NCBI GenBank assembly: GCA_963971305.1
Contig: OZ020308.1
Location: forward strand, 35,865,275 to 35,929,274
Source: Arcuatula senhousia
Taxonomy: Eukaryota > Mollusca > Bivalvia > Mytilida > Mytilidae
Direction: 5' to 3'
Length of the DNA stretch: 64,000 nt
The notes under the pieces are model-generated. The model was not told the origin of the DNA. It saw only the letters and a program-made list of their open reading frames with translations, and made no database searches. Positions within the stretch are counted from its first letter, which is position 1. Every line of letters begins with the position of its first letter. Both the position numbers and the translations under genes were made by a program. Shown in pieces: positions 21,701-29,349 of this stretch.

Positions 21701-22652
21701 TCAAAAGCTTCTCTTATAAAGTGACATAAACTTTTTAATTTATTTAAAGATTTAGGATTCAATATATCTAAAATTAAATCTTCCGAGACACTTTTGTTAT
21801 TAGTATAATGATTAAAACAGGTATGTTTTAGTCTCAAAGTTTTATATTGAGGGCATAGTAATAAGAAGTGTGTTTCGTCTTCCACTTGGTTTTTACAAAA
21901 TTTACAATATCTTTCATGTCTTGGGGTTTTGGGTTTTGAATATCTGCCTGATTCTATGGCCAAAGAATGGGCACTAATTCTTAATTTTGTTAATTTCTTT
22001 CTCATTTCTGTAGGGACATTAAATTTCAAATAATCCTGTAATTTAAATTCTGTAAAAATTTTGCTATAAAATAAAAGTTTACCTGAAGATTCATTCTTTA
22101 TCTTAGTAAATTCGGCTAATATTTTGGATTTAAAAAATTCTTGTATTTTGGTTTTAAACACAGGTTTTGAGATCTCCGTGGAGTCAATATTTATATGTTT
22201 ACAAATTTTAGTCAAACACTGTGTCCAAGAACTATCAGTGAAGGTTTTATCTTATTTTAAAACCCAGAATTTCATTCTGTGAGATCGGGCCAGATATTAC
22301 ACCACAAACATGCTATGATTGTTCCCCAAAGTCTTTTCTTCACAGGGGACAAAATAGCACAGCTGTTGGTGGCAAGATGAATGAATGAAGGATGGACCAA
22401 TAGACCAATTGCAAGTTCATCAATCAGGATAATAGAATGTTTAACTGTCACAGCAACATGTTTACCGATTTACTTCAAGAAAAATGGCATAAAAATGGAG
22501 ACAAAAATCAATAAAATGTCTTGTTTGTAAATTTGTTAATGCATCTTTTTTAAGGACTTTTGGGTGTACCATGGCATTTCATAGGTTGGCCTTGATGAAT
22601 TTGCTTTCTTATGTACAGATTCTTCTACTTCCATATCCTGCTCTTCAGCCAT
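612..22652 (-). CDS. RFC2: Replication factor C subunit 2 (clamp-loader ATPase), 9 exons, complete
   Basis: Joined CDS, minus strand: 22652-22570, 20715-20604, 13275-13169, 12855-12754, 12259-12159, 10441-10284, 9175-9110, 1723-1529, 725-612. This totals 1038 nt, or 345 residues plus TGA; human RFC2 is about 354. All eight introns are GT-AG and every junction keeps frame. Visible motifs are the conserved PWVEKYRP N-terminal box (about residues 27-34, across the exon 1/2 joint), Walker [10 protein letters not shown] (66-74), Walker B LDEAD (130-134), the arginine-finger SRC box (173-175), and the C-terminal collar helices ending in [11 protein letters not shown]2 is a small subunit of the nuclear RFC complex, which loads PCNA onto primer-template junctions in replication and repair. 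Paralogues RFC4 and RFC5 are less likely because exon-by-exon identity follows RFC2. The start is set by the first exon's ATG; no stop was seen just upstream, so a slightly longer N-terminus cannot be excluded. Introns are swollen by transposons. Confidence 0.96.
1193..1408. repeat. 112-bp direct repeat, two copies, in RFC2 intron 8
   Basis: CATTATTGCTCTT... starts at 1193 and recurs at 1305, with the two copies almost identical. A (GACA)-rich tail follows (1409-1435), like the tails of pearl-type elements. Confidence 0.85.
1529..1723 (-). CDS. RFC2: RFC2 exon 8
   Basis: 195-nt in-phase exon encoding [13 protein letters not shown] through KLEFIK, the collar domain that holds the RFC pentamer together. 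The donor is GTAATT. Confidence 0.96.
1724..2158. other. Intron 7 proximal part, no feature seen
   Basis: AT-rich intronic sequence between exon 8 and the pearl-like element. No open frame, RNA gene or clear repeat was recognised. Confidence 0.6.
2159..2897. mobile_element. Pearl/HINE-like non-autonomous element with four core repeats
   Basis: It begins with a small hairpin (GCAC...GTGC, 2159-2172) followed by TACCCCCACTCG (2179-2190), which is inverted as CGAGTGGGGGTA at 2886-2897. Inside are about four tandem cores of about 170 bp, each with AACAGGAAGTAGATGA and a GTTACGAAAAATT block, then an ACGG microsatellite (about 2829-2860). This is the layout described for bivalve pearl elements. 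It is non-coding and sits in RFC2 intron 7. Confidence 0.8.
2981..3098 (-). repeat. DIRS right inverted terminal repeat
   Basis: Positions 3064-3098 are the exact complement of 7747-7781 (left terminal repeat). Positions 2981-3069 are the complement of 3215-3303 with one mismatch over 89 bp. Confidence 0.88.
3215..3338 (-). repeat. DIRS internal complementary region
   Basis: One half (3299-3338) is complementary to the outer 40 bp of the left terminus (7773-7812). The other half (3215-3303) is complementary to the outer 89 bp of the right terminus. The halves meet at a shared GAATT. In DIRS1 such a region is thought to template circular-junction formation. Confidence 0.88.
3402..4611 (-). 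pseudogene. DIRS tyrosine recombinase, two frameshifts
   Basis: Three consecutive frames (4611 to about 4010, 4009 to about 3790, 3791-3402) read as one phage-integrase-type protein. The N-terminal SAM-like core-binding domain is recognisable ([20 protein letters not shown], then [14 protein letters not shown]). The catalytic domain keeps the first Arg ([13 protein letters not shown]), the HxxR box (GPHSVRSA) and the Trp...Tyr end ([15 protein letters not shown]). Frameshifts lie near 4010-4040 and 3780-3800. The product would integrate a circular DNA intermediate by site-specific recombination. All catalytic residues survive, so the inactivation looks fairly recent. Confidence 0.88.
4386..6236 (-). 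pseudogene. DIRS reverse transcriptase / RNase H / Dam-like methyltransferase, frameshifted
   Basis: Two overlapping frames. The upstream part (to about 5728) has [18 protein letters not shown] and RT motif A ([11 protein letters not shown]). The downstream part (from about 5735) resumes with [16 protein letters not shown] and the catalytic YIDD. RNase H follows, with [30 protein letters not shown] and EADFLSR carrying the acidic residues. The C-terminal third has [14 protein letters not shown], a YLFPPF motif and PLWPTQPWF, which match the Dam-type N6-adenine methyltransferase region of DIRS polyproteins. The break falls between RT motifs A and B near 5730, where a small deletion puts a TAA after KVFQ. 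The frame opens over the end of gag and overlaps the recombinase start. Confidence 0.88.
6240..7466 (-). CDS. DIRS gag-like protein
   Basis: Intact 408-codon frame, first in the element. The N-terminal third is low-complexity and rich in Lys, Ser and Asp/Glu, with possible nuclear-localisation stretches. An acidic block (about residues 130-150) follows. A middle helical region contains a heptad-like QNIQ...DRIDNLE segment (about 103-130). The C-terminus (about 350-385) is an RGG/GRGRG nucleic-acid-binding tail. DIRS Gag proteins commonly lack a CCHC zinc knuckle, and none is visible here. Its stop (TAG) overlaps the start of the pol frame in a different phase. Gag is expected to package element RNA; assignment rests on position and composition rather than a conserved fold. 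Confidence 0.75.
   Translation of the reverse strand: MVRKMAEKMVSSKTKSLDEDALLDLDLNETPSSKKRGKALDKDESEISKQKGHGDPQSSKSTTSAPSTSGLGKRTYSSRSKPVTPSSKNVSSDDNSAIIEMLQNIQAGQQAQNNKIQSLCDRIDNLETEFYEGEEDDIDEVDDIDEESVHNESEKRKAEDDSVTPSKFSSMSKRFKIKEVCSTKVDQTLAENVTDLFQNGMDEVQYNELTKQDVNTRPENCTGLTVVRTNPLVWDLMTPTTQQTDKKLQNIEKSVIKASIILTKVVNTMAQDDQTSNDMIENCNDSLALLGHCNRQINLLRKDLIKPDLCWDYVHLCAHSLPFTSFLFGDDLSKSAKEIETCNKLGSRIVRRGVRRGFSTGRSRYSRGGRGRGGRGRGMVRRSYDNSYKTNDSTPGGSKNPKRGGMKN
7747..7812 (-). repeat. DIRS left inverted terminal repeat
   Basis: The outer 40 bp (7773-7812) pair with 3299-3338 and the inner 35 bp (7747-7781) pair with 3064-3098. Confidence 0.88.
7813..8845. other. Intron 7 middle part, no feature seen
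   Basis: Very AT-rich intronic DNA with homopolymer runs. The short open frames look random and no repeat was recognised. Confidence 0.55.
8846..9063. repeat. Minisatellite, about 38-bp unit, 5-6 copies
   Basis: The unit contains GTTACTTCAATATTGTA and ATGTAAACATG. It is repeated with small changes and ends about 45 bp beyond the 3' end of RFC2 exon 7 (downstream in the gene). Confidence 0.9.
9110..9175 (-). CDS. RFC2: RFC2 exon 7
   Basis: 66-nt in-phase exon encoding [20 protein letters not shown] and FK. The acceptor is TTTCAG and the donor GTAATA. Confidence 0.95.
9335..9540. repeat. Dispersed repeat, single core unit
   Basis: Shares AACAGGAGGAAGGTGAGTGA, GAAAACTGTTACGAAAATTT and a TTCACCATTTTATAACC end with 20256-20480 and 21310-22295. 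It is a solitary core of the pearl-like family. Confidence 0.7.
9541..10050. other. Intron 6 part, no feature seen
   Basis: No open frame or recognised element. Confidence 0.5.
10051..10233. mobile_element. Short inverted-repeat MITE
   Basis: TAGACCCTTTCATGGTTATT at 10051 is inverted at 10214-10233 with one mismatch. The arms extend about 40 bp through the TTGGATAGGGG block. It is 183 bp and non-coding. Confidence 0.78.
10284..10441 (-). CDS. RFC2: RFC2 exon 6 (SRC arginine finger)
   Basis: 158 nt encoding [16 protein letters not shown] through FTAQGDMRQ. It contains the SRC motif, which supplies the trans-acting arginine finger between RFC subunits, and the sensor-2 GDMRQ. The donor is GTGGGT. 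Confidence 0.96.
10442..12158. other. RFC2 intron 5, no distinct feature
   Basis: 1.7 kb of AT-rich intron. Neither strand shows an RNA gene, clear repeat or protein similarity. Confidence 0.55.
12159..12259 (-). CDS. RFC2: RFC2 exon 5
   Basis: 101 nt encoding [18 protein letters not shown] through ACNASDKII, the RFC-box region after Walker B including sensor 1. The acceptor is TTTCAG and the donor GTAAAA. Confidence 0.95.
12345..12490. repeat. Pearl-like core fragment in RFC2 intron 4
   Basis: AAACAGGAAGTAGATAAG followed by a CATAAAATTGC...ACTATAGGAGGAAGCT stretch closely resembles the core repeats at 27460-28080. Confidence 0.7.
12754..12855 (-). CDS. RFC2: RFC2 exon 4 (Walker B)
   Basis: 102 nt encoding [17 protein letters not shown] and KIIILDEAD. 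The DEAD box is the Walker B motif that coordinates Mg2+ for ATP hydrolysis. The donor is GTAAAA. Confidence 0.96.
13169..13275 (-). CDS. RFC2: RFC2 exon 3 (Walker A)
   Basis: 107 nt. Starts exactly at the Walker [10 protein letters not shown] and continues through [11 protein letters not shown] to LNASNE plus two bases. The acceptor is TTTTAG and the donor GTTTGA. Confidence 0.96.
13501..14115. repeat. Left long inverted repeat of the Transib-like element
   Basis: Pairs with 18655-19270 with scattered mismatches and small indels. Similarity is strongest over the outer 75 bp. Confidence 0.85.
15405..15850. repeat. Cluster of ACAGTTCT/AGAACTGT palindromes
   Basis: Half-sites ACAGTTCT and AGAACTGT (and near variants) recur, including the full palindrome ACAGTTCTAGAACTGT near 15412, inside the Transib-like element. 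Confidence 0.7.
16445..17050. repeat. Cluster of GTTGGCC / CCAACGTTGG motifs, left block
   Basis: Repeats of GGGCCAACGTTGGC and variants in both orientations at about 16453, 16510, 16670, 16830 and 17020, separated by unrelated AT-rich spacers. Confidence 0.8.
18020..18245. repeat. Cluster of GTTGGCC / CCAACGTTGG motifs, right block
   Basis: At least ten GGCCAAC/GTTGGCC units in 225 bp, mostly as CGTTGGGCCAACGT palindromes. Same motif as 16445-17050. Confidence 0.85.
18655..19270. repeat. Right long inverted repeat of the Transib-like element
   Basis: Complement of 13501-14115. It contains the same CATACAAAA and CAATACAGC blocks in opposite orientation. Confidence 0.85.
19516..20103. mobile_element. 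MITE with about 35-bp TIRs
   Basis: AAAGGACATGGTACGGTAAG at 19516 is inverted at the 20103 end (TACTGTACCTTGTCCTTT). The arms continue through GGCCATATTTGGCCCCCT. It is 588 bp with no coding capacity. Confidence 0.82.
20256..20480. repeat. Dispersed repeat, single core unit
   Basis: GTTAAACAGGAAGTAGATGA ... ACTGTTACGAAAAATTTC ... TTCACCATTTTATAACCC. Same family as 9335-9540. Confidence 0.75.
20604..20715 (-). CDS. RFC2: RFC2 exon 2
   Basis: 112 nt encoding VEKYRP through NVPNIIIA, the RFC-box region just before the P-loop. The acceptor is TTTCAG and the donor GTATGC; it ends in phase 0. Confidence 0.95.
21507..22250 (-). mobile_element. 5'-truncated LINE (non-LTR retrotransposon), 3' end
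   Basis: The 3' tail is a (TGAT)n repeat (21506-21522 on the plus strand), typical of several LINE clades. Sequence upstream encodes only the C-terminus of the RT protein, so the copy is heavily 5'-truncated, as is usual for target-primed reverse transcription. Confidence 0.85.
21667..22215 (-). pseudogene. LINE reverse-transcriptase C-terminal fragment with zinc knuckle
   Basis: 182 codons with [15 protein letters not shown] followed by [18 protein letters not shown], a C-x2-C-x8-H-x4-C knuckle, then [10 protein letters not shown]. This is the C-terminal region found after the RT domain in many invertebrate LINEs. No RT catalytic motifs remain. The clade cannot be fixed from this piece. Confidence 0.82.
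22570..22652 (-). CDS. RFC2: RFC2 exon 1
   Basis: Encodes the poorly conserved acidic N-terminus ([11 protein letters not shown]...) and ends in ...YEMPW with two bases of the Trp codon. The donor is GTACAC. The third base comes from exon 2, giving PWVEKYRP as in animal RFC2. Confidence 0.9.
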
Positions 22653-23273
22653 AGTGAAATATGCTGTTCTAAAAATTATTTTTCTATTTTTGTTTACAAA
22701 ATTTGCCGCGAATCAGTTTGCAGGTAATAAAAAGGTGCAATATTTTATGCTTTCAAGACACCCGTTTGGATATTTGCTTAATAGTCATCCGCGGTATGAA
22801 ATAGTTCCTACGTACCCTTGGTTTGTCAAACAACCAAAATTATTTTCTATCAGTATATATATCATGATTAAACAAATCAAGGAATTAGAGTACTCTAATT
22901 CCTTGTACAAACGAACAAACAACTCTAAAAGAAGGTTGTGGAAGATTTAAAGTGAATTATTTGCTTATTATAAAATTTAATTCCAAATTGTTTTTTACGA
23001 AATAGAAGACAACATTGACTTATTTGTACAGACTATTTCAGTTAGACTTTTAAATCGAAAACTCAGAGGGCACGGGCCTATATTTCAACAGATTTTCAAA
23101 TTGGTGAAAGTATCAAAATATCTGGGGTAAAGGTAATCTGTTAAAATAAATTAATTAGCAAGATGCTATAGATATACCCCTCTTACACTTGATTGAATCT
23201 GAGAAAATCATAACGAATTTATTTTTACGAATGTAATTATTGTCTCAGATTGAATATATACTAATTTTATCTA
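22653..23273. other. Sequence upstream of RFC2, presumed promoter region
   Basis: Lies immediately 5' of the RFC2 start. AT-rich, with no clear TATA box or CpG cluster seen on the minus strand. Short open frames have no recognisable similarity. Confidence 0.4.
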
Positions 23274-23747
23274 CAGTCATGTGCCAAAAGTATTCGCTGA
23301 TTTTTATTTTTCCCATTAGTTTCTATGTAAACTCGTGAATTTTCAAAAATTAATATTGAAGTTTTTTTCTGAGTGGATTTTCATACTTTTGAGAATTATT
23401 TGAAAATTTTATTGGTTATTGAACATAATTTTTACATGCCTTGTTTCAAAATGACAATGATTTTAGTACAAGTAAAATTTATGACGTCAAAATTTCCTTA
23501 TATGGGCAACTAAAATTTTGATGTCTAATTTTTACTCTGTGATTAAAATTATATCATTGAAAAATGAATAACCTTCAAATTATATAAAAATAAACAGACA
23601 AACTTGAAATATTTTACAAATTTATAGTGGAAAAATCAACAAAATTGGCCAAGAGATTATTTCAGAATAAATTTTTGAAATTTTATGATTTAACATAGAA
23701 AGTAATGGGGAAAATGAAAAATAGCGAATACTTTTGGCACGAGACTG
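23274..23747. mobile_element. Tc1/mariner-like MITE, TA target site
   Basis: CAGTCATGTGCCAAAAGTAT at 23274 pairs with the complement at the 23747 end (ATACTTTTGGCACGAGACTG). It is flanked by TA at 23272-23273 and 23748-23749. At 474 bp it is too short for a transposase. Confidence 0.88.
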
Positions 23748-23749
23748 TA

Positions 23750-25110
23750 GATGTAAGTCAGATAAGTATTTTCAATGTTTTTATCTGTGTTTGATCATTT
23801 TTATATCATTCGACACTAAATAATCGAAAGCTAGAGTATCAAAAGAACACATAACAAACTCTTTTACATGGAAATTACATTTATACAAAATTTTCGTAAA
23901 GTTTTCCCTTCAAATTGTCACAAAAAGTTTATCACACGGACATTTCTTAATCTTTTGTCTGTTCAATTTATTCTGCTTAAAAAGCAGTAAGTTCGAAATA
24001 TGAAACCAACTCTCATTCATAAACCAGTAATATTTTTTACACAAATACTGGACAATTAATTCCAATATACATGTCTTTGTAAAGGGCTATTGATTTCGAA
24101 GCAAATGATCAAATTCAAGGTTACTTTGAACCTTTACGGACAAAATAAGTATAAACAATATGGTTCCTTTCAAATTTCAAAATTCGTATAGTCTTCAGAC
24201 TTAATATCACATCCCCTTTTGCTATGTCTGCACTTCAACGAAATGAAAAACTGGCTGAAAAATCAAAAAGTATGAATTGAATATTTTGGTAAAATCTTTA
24301 AATCTAGTTTTTGATATAAATATTGATAACTTGATACTTAGTTTAAAACTTTCATAAGCTTTTTAACTAATAGTCATTTTTAAGCATGATAGACATGATA
24401 GAGATCATGTATGTCGGTTTTGTGCGATGTTACTCCACAAAACCATAAATTGTTTGAAGTGTTGTCTCAGATTTAAAATCAATATGTTTGATTTTTTACA
24501 TCAGTCGGTTAATGATTCTCATCTAGCTGTCGGTAATAGAGAGTTCCTCTATCATTTGTTTGTTTTTGTTGTCTTATATCTAACGTTCCCTCTTACTATT
24601 AATTGAAATTAAACGTTCATCGATTTGATTTTTATTGTGTGTTAATTGTTGTGCTTGGTCTGGGATTGTTGAAAGGGGAAGGTTTGGCCAAACAAACTAG
24701 TTTAACCCCTCCACATTTATATGTGTCTGTCTTAAGGGCATACGATACAGTTTTGAACTTCCATTGAAAAACGTATAGAAATTTTATGATAGACTCATTT
24801 TGTTATGCACTTTCAGAATATGCAAAATAAAGTTCACCTTATCGAACTAATTTTTGAGATATAAAGACTTAAAATTTACATAAAAATACATAGTTTAGGA
24901 TCTTGATGGTTTTTCTAAGTATCTCTTTAACTTATTGTATTTTTCTTACCTTTTGGGGTATTTACACAATTTTGTTTTGCTTTGGAAAGTCTATTATTTC
25001 CTCTTTTATCTAAATGTAAATAATTATTAAATTTGAAAATCATTTCCAGTTTATTTTAACAATTAACCAACATCATTGCCGAAAAAGTATCAATTATACA
25101 GCGTGTTATA
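23750..25110. other. Intergenic AT-rich stretch, nothing recognised
   Basis: No ORF above background, RNA gene or repeat identified. Confidence 0.55.
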
Positions 25111-25561
25111 CAGTTGCATAGACAATAACCTGAATTGTCTGTATACCAAATATGAGATGCCTAGCTATTATACTTTTTCAGCAATTCATCGTCCACAAAA
25201 GTCTTACAAAAAGGTTAACGGCCTGAAAAAAGACCTAAGTTTACAGAGTCACTTGAGCGTCATCTTCGCTAGCCAAGGGTTACGATCCGCTACCTCTCAT
25301 CTTCATGAGAGATAGCGGATCGTAACCCTTGGCTAGCGAAGATGCTGGAGCGTGAAAATGATGTCAAGGTCACACGACATGGTGACAGTTGCATAGACCA
25401 TTACCTGAACTGTCTGTATACCAAATATCAGATGCCTAGTTATTATGCTTTTTAAGCAATTCATTGTCCACAAAAGTCTTACAAAAAGGTTTACGCTGCA
25501 GCCGCCGCCGGAAAGTAATACCTTTGTCTCGCCTTTCGCGACTATTCGTCGCAGGCGAGAC
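25111..25561. mobile_element. Tandem-core element with GTCTCGC...GCGAGAC 3' hairpin
   Basis: Two cores start CAGTTGCATAGAC at 25111 and 25386. A short CCG run (25499-25511) follows, and the element ends in a hairpin with GTCTCGC / GCGAGAC arms (25526-25561). The same end is found at 30215-30240. The first core is interrupted by a large hairpin (25261-25344). Confidence 0.7.
25261..25344. repeat. 84-bp near-perfect hairpin
   Basis: Forty-bp arms (25261-25300 and 25305-25344) pair with one mismatch around a CTTC loop. Each outer end reads CATCTTCGCTAGCC inward. Confidence 0.95.
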
Positions 25562-25890
25562 AAAAATGATTTGCAATTACAGCTTTTTTTTTCGTTTAAA
25601 AAATTGCATCATTTTCATGACGAAAAGGGACGGAAATTTGTTGCCGGACACTCTGACACAAGTCCATATTATTGTGTAGATCAATTGTCTTTATAAATTG
25701 TCTACTTGCCGCTTCAACCCGCCTATTCCGACCAGTACCTACAAGTGGTGCAAGACGGGCACTGTTCCAGCGACAATAAGGATACTTTGGAGCAGCTAAC
25801 ACTGGCGGTGGTGTGTCATGGGCTGGACGACCCATGGCACATAGCGAGTCTTCAACCTGAGAAAATCATAACGATTAATTATTGTCTCAG

Positions 25891-25960
25891 CTTTAACTGA
25901 CTGGGGAGTTTAACGTCGCGACTAGTCTTTAACTGACTGGGGAGTTTAACGTCGTGACTA
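25891..25960. repeat. 36-bp-period direct repeat, two copies
   Basis: TTTAACTGACTGGGGAGTTT... at 25892 recurs at 25928, with one base different (GTCGCG versus GTCGTG). Confidence 0.9.
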
Positions 25961-25974
25961 AGCCTACATATAGG

Positions 25975-26030
25975 TCTGCAGCGACGTTGCGAGGCTTTAA
26001 CAGTTTAAACTGTTAAATAGTCGCTGCAGA
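25975..26030. repeat. Nested palindrome
   Basis: Outer arms TCTGCAGCGAC (25975-25985) and GTCGCTGCAGA (26020-26030) enclose a perfect 22-bp palindrome (25996-26017) centred on GTTTAAAC. Confidence 0.9.
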
Positions 26031-26247
26031 GAGGCATTCTCCTATAGACACGACTATAAAAACTCATCATCGTTATCATCATCTGTACTGAAGCTTATGC
26101 AACTGCATACTAAATATCAATGGTCTTTCAAAACTGCTGCATGTTAAACAGACGTAAGAAAATAGGTTAAAATTTAGCCAAATCAGTATGAAATCTCAGT
26201 AGTCAGTAGACTGTAACTGCAAAGGCATACAGATGAAATGTTTTAAC

Positions 26248-26631
26248 AGCCAATCTACCAGAAAACCATGCAAATCCTAAATTTTGTTCCAAACCAATAT
26301 TTTCATATCAACTTAAGGTATGGTTTAACTGAAAGACCGTCATGAAAGACTTAATTTTGCAAATATTTTTTTCCGCCCGGGAAATTCAAGATGGCCGACA
26401 TACAGGGCTCATCAGTATTCCTGGCTTTCTTTACAAAATCAGCTTTGAATAATTACAAAACCTCATGTATTTCAAAGTTTCTTTTGGTCCATTTATCTTC
26501 AAATTATTAAAGATTGAAGAGTAAATATTTTAAAGGTAATACATTTGCCTTCAACATAGAAGAAAATTTTGAAAATCTTAATAACCATTACCCAGCATCC
26601 CCGTGGTTTGGAACAAAATTGCAGATTGGCT
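26248..26631. mobile_element. Foldback/MITE-like inverted repeat
   Basis: AATTTTGTTCCAAACCA (26280-26296) is exactly inverted at 26604-26620. Outside it AGCCAATCT (26248) is inverted at 26623-26631. The spacing differs on the two sides. Confidence 0.6.
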
Positions 26632-26693
26632 CTTAAAATTCAGGAATTCACTATTTTGTTTCTTAATTTATCTAGCTACAATAATGTAGCTCC

Positions 26694-27090
26694 TTTGACA
26701 TCTTTGATTGGGCGGATCTACAATGCGGTCCCATAGCTCGTAACGGAGCATCGCCGAAAGCGAAATCACACCGGGCGCAATTCATTCCATTCGACGTCAA
26801 ATTTGGAAAAGACCGTTTGTAAAAATATCAATTTTTGAAGTCTCTTGATCCTGAACTTTATATTAAATGAAATTCAGGATCAGAATTTTGAAATTGTTGG
26901 TTTTCTAACAAATTATTAGTTCCCTATGACTTTCAACCCAAATTATTTCATGACTCAAAATTAATCAAAGTGTTATGGGTGATTTCGAATCATCTTGAAG
27001 CTTTGATTTAGTTGGAGAAAGAATTTCGTTTTGCTCCATTACGAGTAATGGGACCGCATTGTAGCTCCTCCCAATCAAAGATGTAGCTAG
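26694..27090. mobile_element. MITE family A, copy 1
   Basis: Begins ATGTAGCTCCTTTGACATCT. A TACAATGCGGTCCCAT block is inverted near 27050. The right end is partly deleted. The same family recurs at 38537, 43248 and 52336. Confidence 0.8.
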
Positions 27091-27387
27091 CTAGATAAGT
27101 TAATCGTTAATGAAGGAAAATCCCTGAATTTCGCTCAGTTTTTGACAGTTTTGACAGTTGTGTATTCTTGAAACAGTACAACACTGCAAGGAGTAGGCGA
27201 AAATTGAGAAGTCCTGGAATTTTATGATTTCTAAGTGAATAATATTTTGTATAGCATTTTTTGTCTAAAATACCATAAACGAAAAATAATCCATGCAATT
27301 CACGAAACATGAAAAATAGATTAAGATGAACACGATGAACGATGAGCCCCTATGCACGGCTGAACGAGAAATAAAACAAGTAAATCT
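27091..27387. other. No feature seen
   Basis: Short AT-rich spacer. A 67-codon minus-strand frame here shows no recognisable similarity. Confidence 0.5.
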
Positions 27388-28169
27388 GTGAGCTAATGCT
27401 CACTAGTGATACCCCCGCTCCCCGAACTAAGCCACGCATACAAGTTTAAATACTCTGTAAACAGGAAGTTGTTGACCTAGGAATATAAAATCGCTATACA
27501 CTATATGGGACTATTAAATAAAGCTGTATACAAAATATCAGACCCCTATCTCATGTAGCTGCTTAGAAAACTGTGACGGAAATTTTGCATTTATGTCCAT
27601 TATGTGTAAAACATTAAGTACTCGGTAAACAGGAAGTAGACTACCTAGAAGCATAAAATCGGTATACACCATATGGTACTATAGGATGAAGCTGTATACA
27701 AAATATCAGACCTGTATCTCATGTAGTTGCTTGGGAAACTGTGACGGAAATTTTGCATTTATGTCCATTGTGTGTAAAATCCTAAGTACTCGGTAGGTAA
27801 ACAGGAAGTAGACTACCTAGAAGCATAAAATCGGTATACACCATACAGTACTATAGGATAAAGCTGTATACAAAATATCAGACCTGTATCTCATGTAGTT
27901 GCTTGGGAAACTGTGACGGAAATTTTGCATTTATGTCCATTATGTGTAAAAACCTAAGTATTCGGTAAACAGGAAGTAGACTACCTAGGAGCATAACTTC
28001 GGTATACACCATATGGTACCATAGGATAAAGCTGTATACAAAATCTCAGAACTCTATCTCATGTAGTTGCTTAGAAAGCTGTGACGAAAGTTTTGTTACG
28101 GACGGACGAACGGACGGACGGACAAGGGTAAAACAGTATACCCCCCCCTCTTCTTCGAAGCGGGGGTAT
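27388..28169. mobile_element. Pearl/HINE-like element with about 180-bp cores
   Basis: 5' hairpin GTGAGCTAATGCTCAC (27388-27403), then ATACCCCCGCT, which is inverted as AGCGGGGGTAT at 28159-28169. Four tandem cores carry AACAGGAAGTAGACTACCTA and CTGTGACGGAAATTTTGCAT. An ACGG-type microsatellite (28097-28122) precedes the 3' end. It is full length and non-coding. Confidence 0.85.
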
Positions 28170-28296
28170 AAAAAATCAGAAATCGATGAACGGAAAATAA
28201 CCCTTTAACACAATCAAGCAAGGGATTTATTGCTACATAAAATTCAGTGGTAGACTCCATCACCTATCCCATCATGCAACGCTTACGTCAAAATAG

Positions 28297-28435
28297 AATT
28301 TCGTCTGCACCACTTCCGCTACCAAGGAATTAGAAATTTTGGAAAAAGCATATTGTTTTGATGAATCTCTGTATGAAGAGGAGATGACAGTCACGAAAAA
28401 GAGAAGGAAAAAGATTCTTTTATGTGGAAGCGCGG
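28297..28435 (+). CDS. Candidate internal exon, unknown gene
   Basis: Not recognised. 46 codons are open after an AG acceptor (28295-28296), with an acidic, helix-like composition (KELEILEKAYCFDESLYEEE), then TKKRRKKILLCGSA, and a strong GTGAGA donor at 28436. The last residues resemble the start of a Walker A loop (GxxGxGKT) that would be completed by the next exon; this is inference. The acceptor lacks a good pyrimidine tract. The frame also stays open past the donor to a stop at about 28505. Confidence 0.35.
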
Positions 28436-29349
28436 GTGAGAAAACTTTTGATGTAAAAGTTTTTATTGCAAACCTCTTCAACATCTTAAAATTCTTACAT
28501 CCATAAAACAATCCAAAATCATGCAGCTTGTCATTCATAACTAGTCCAAATAACTATTCATTTATCTGGAATTTTCCTTCAAAATCTACTGCATTTTTGC
28601 AGTAAGAGAGAAGCCTATTCGATTTTGTTTCTCTCCTAACCCGCAGGGATTGGGAAGGCAGGGGGCAGCAGAAATGAAAATTGCCCCCTCTCATCTAAAA
28701 AAATTATATAGAATATTAAGAAATGACCCCTTGAAAATTGAATTTCTATGAAAAAAATGGTAAATGGCCCTTTGCAAAAAATTCCTTCCCAATCCCTGAA
28801 CCAGAGTTTTCCAACTTCTGTACTGAATACAAAGTCAAAGTTCTGAAAGTGTGTTGTAACTGTGAGGAAAGATTAAGAAATGTGCGCTTTCTGTTTCTTG
28901 ACTGAAAAATGCACTTAAAAGGTAAATGGGGTGTCTTCAAGTTTATCCATAGAATTTTCTTCAATATCGGTCACATATATAGGGAAAATTCAAATTTCTT
29001 TTATCTAAAAAATTTAATCCATAGATTTTTCTTAAAATTTGTGAAAATCTTTGTTTTCCCTATCATTTCTATACAAATTATCTCCCCTTAAAAAGTATGG
29101 GAAAATATTAAAATTCGCAAATAAGGTGTATTTTATCAAAATTTTTGTTGTAATTATCAATTTTGATGTTTACCTAGTCCAATAAAATTAAAGTTATGAT
29201 AGATGTGCAAAAAAGATGCTCAGTGATAGACACCCCATCTACCTTAAAGGGTAAAAAGGGCAGGTATTAAAACACAGTTTCCTTTAGGTGCATAGATTTC
29301 AAGTTAAGGACCAACCATTTAACTTGAACAAGAGTTAACACTAAAGTAT
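28436..29349. other. AT-rich stretch, nothing recognised
   Basis: No repeat structure or coding signal seen on either strand. Confidence 0.5.

Larger units (their letters stand above)
21310..22295. repeat. Dispersed repeat core split by a LINE insertion
   Basis: The left half ends ...GAAATTCACCATTTT at about 21506. The right half resumes ATTTTAAAACCCAGAATTTC at about 22253. Together they form the same core as 20256-20480. Confidence 0.75.
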
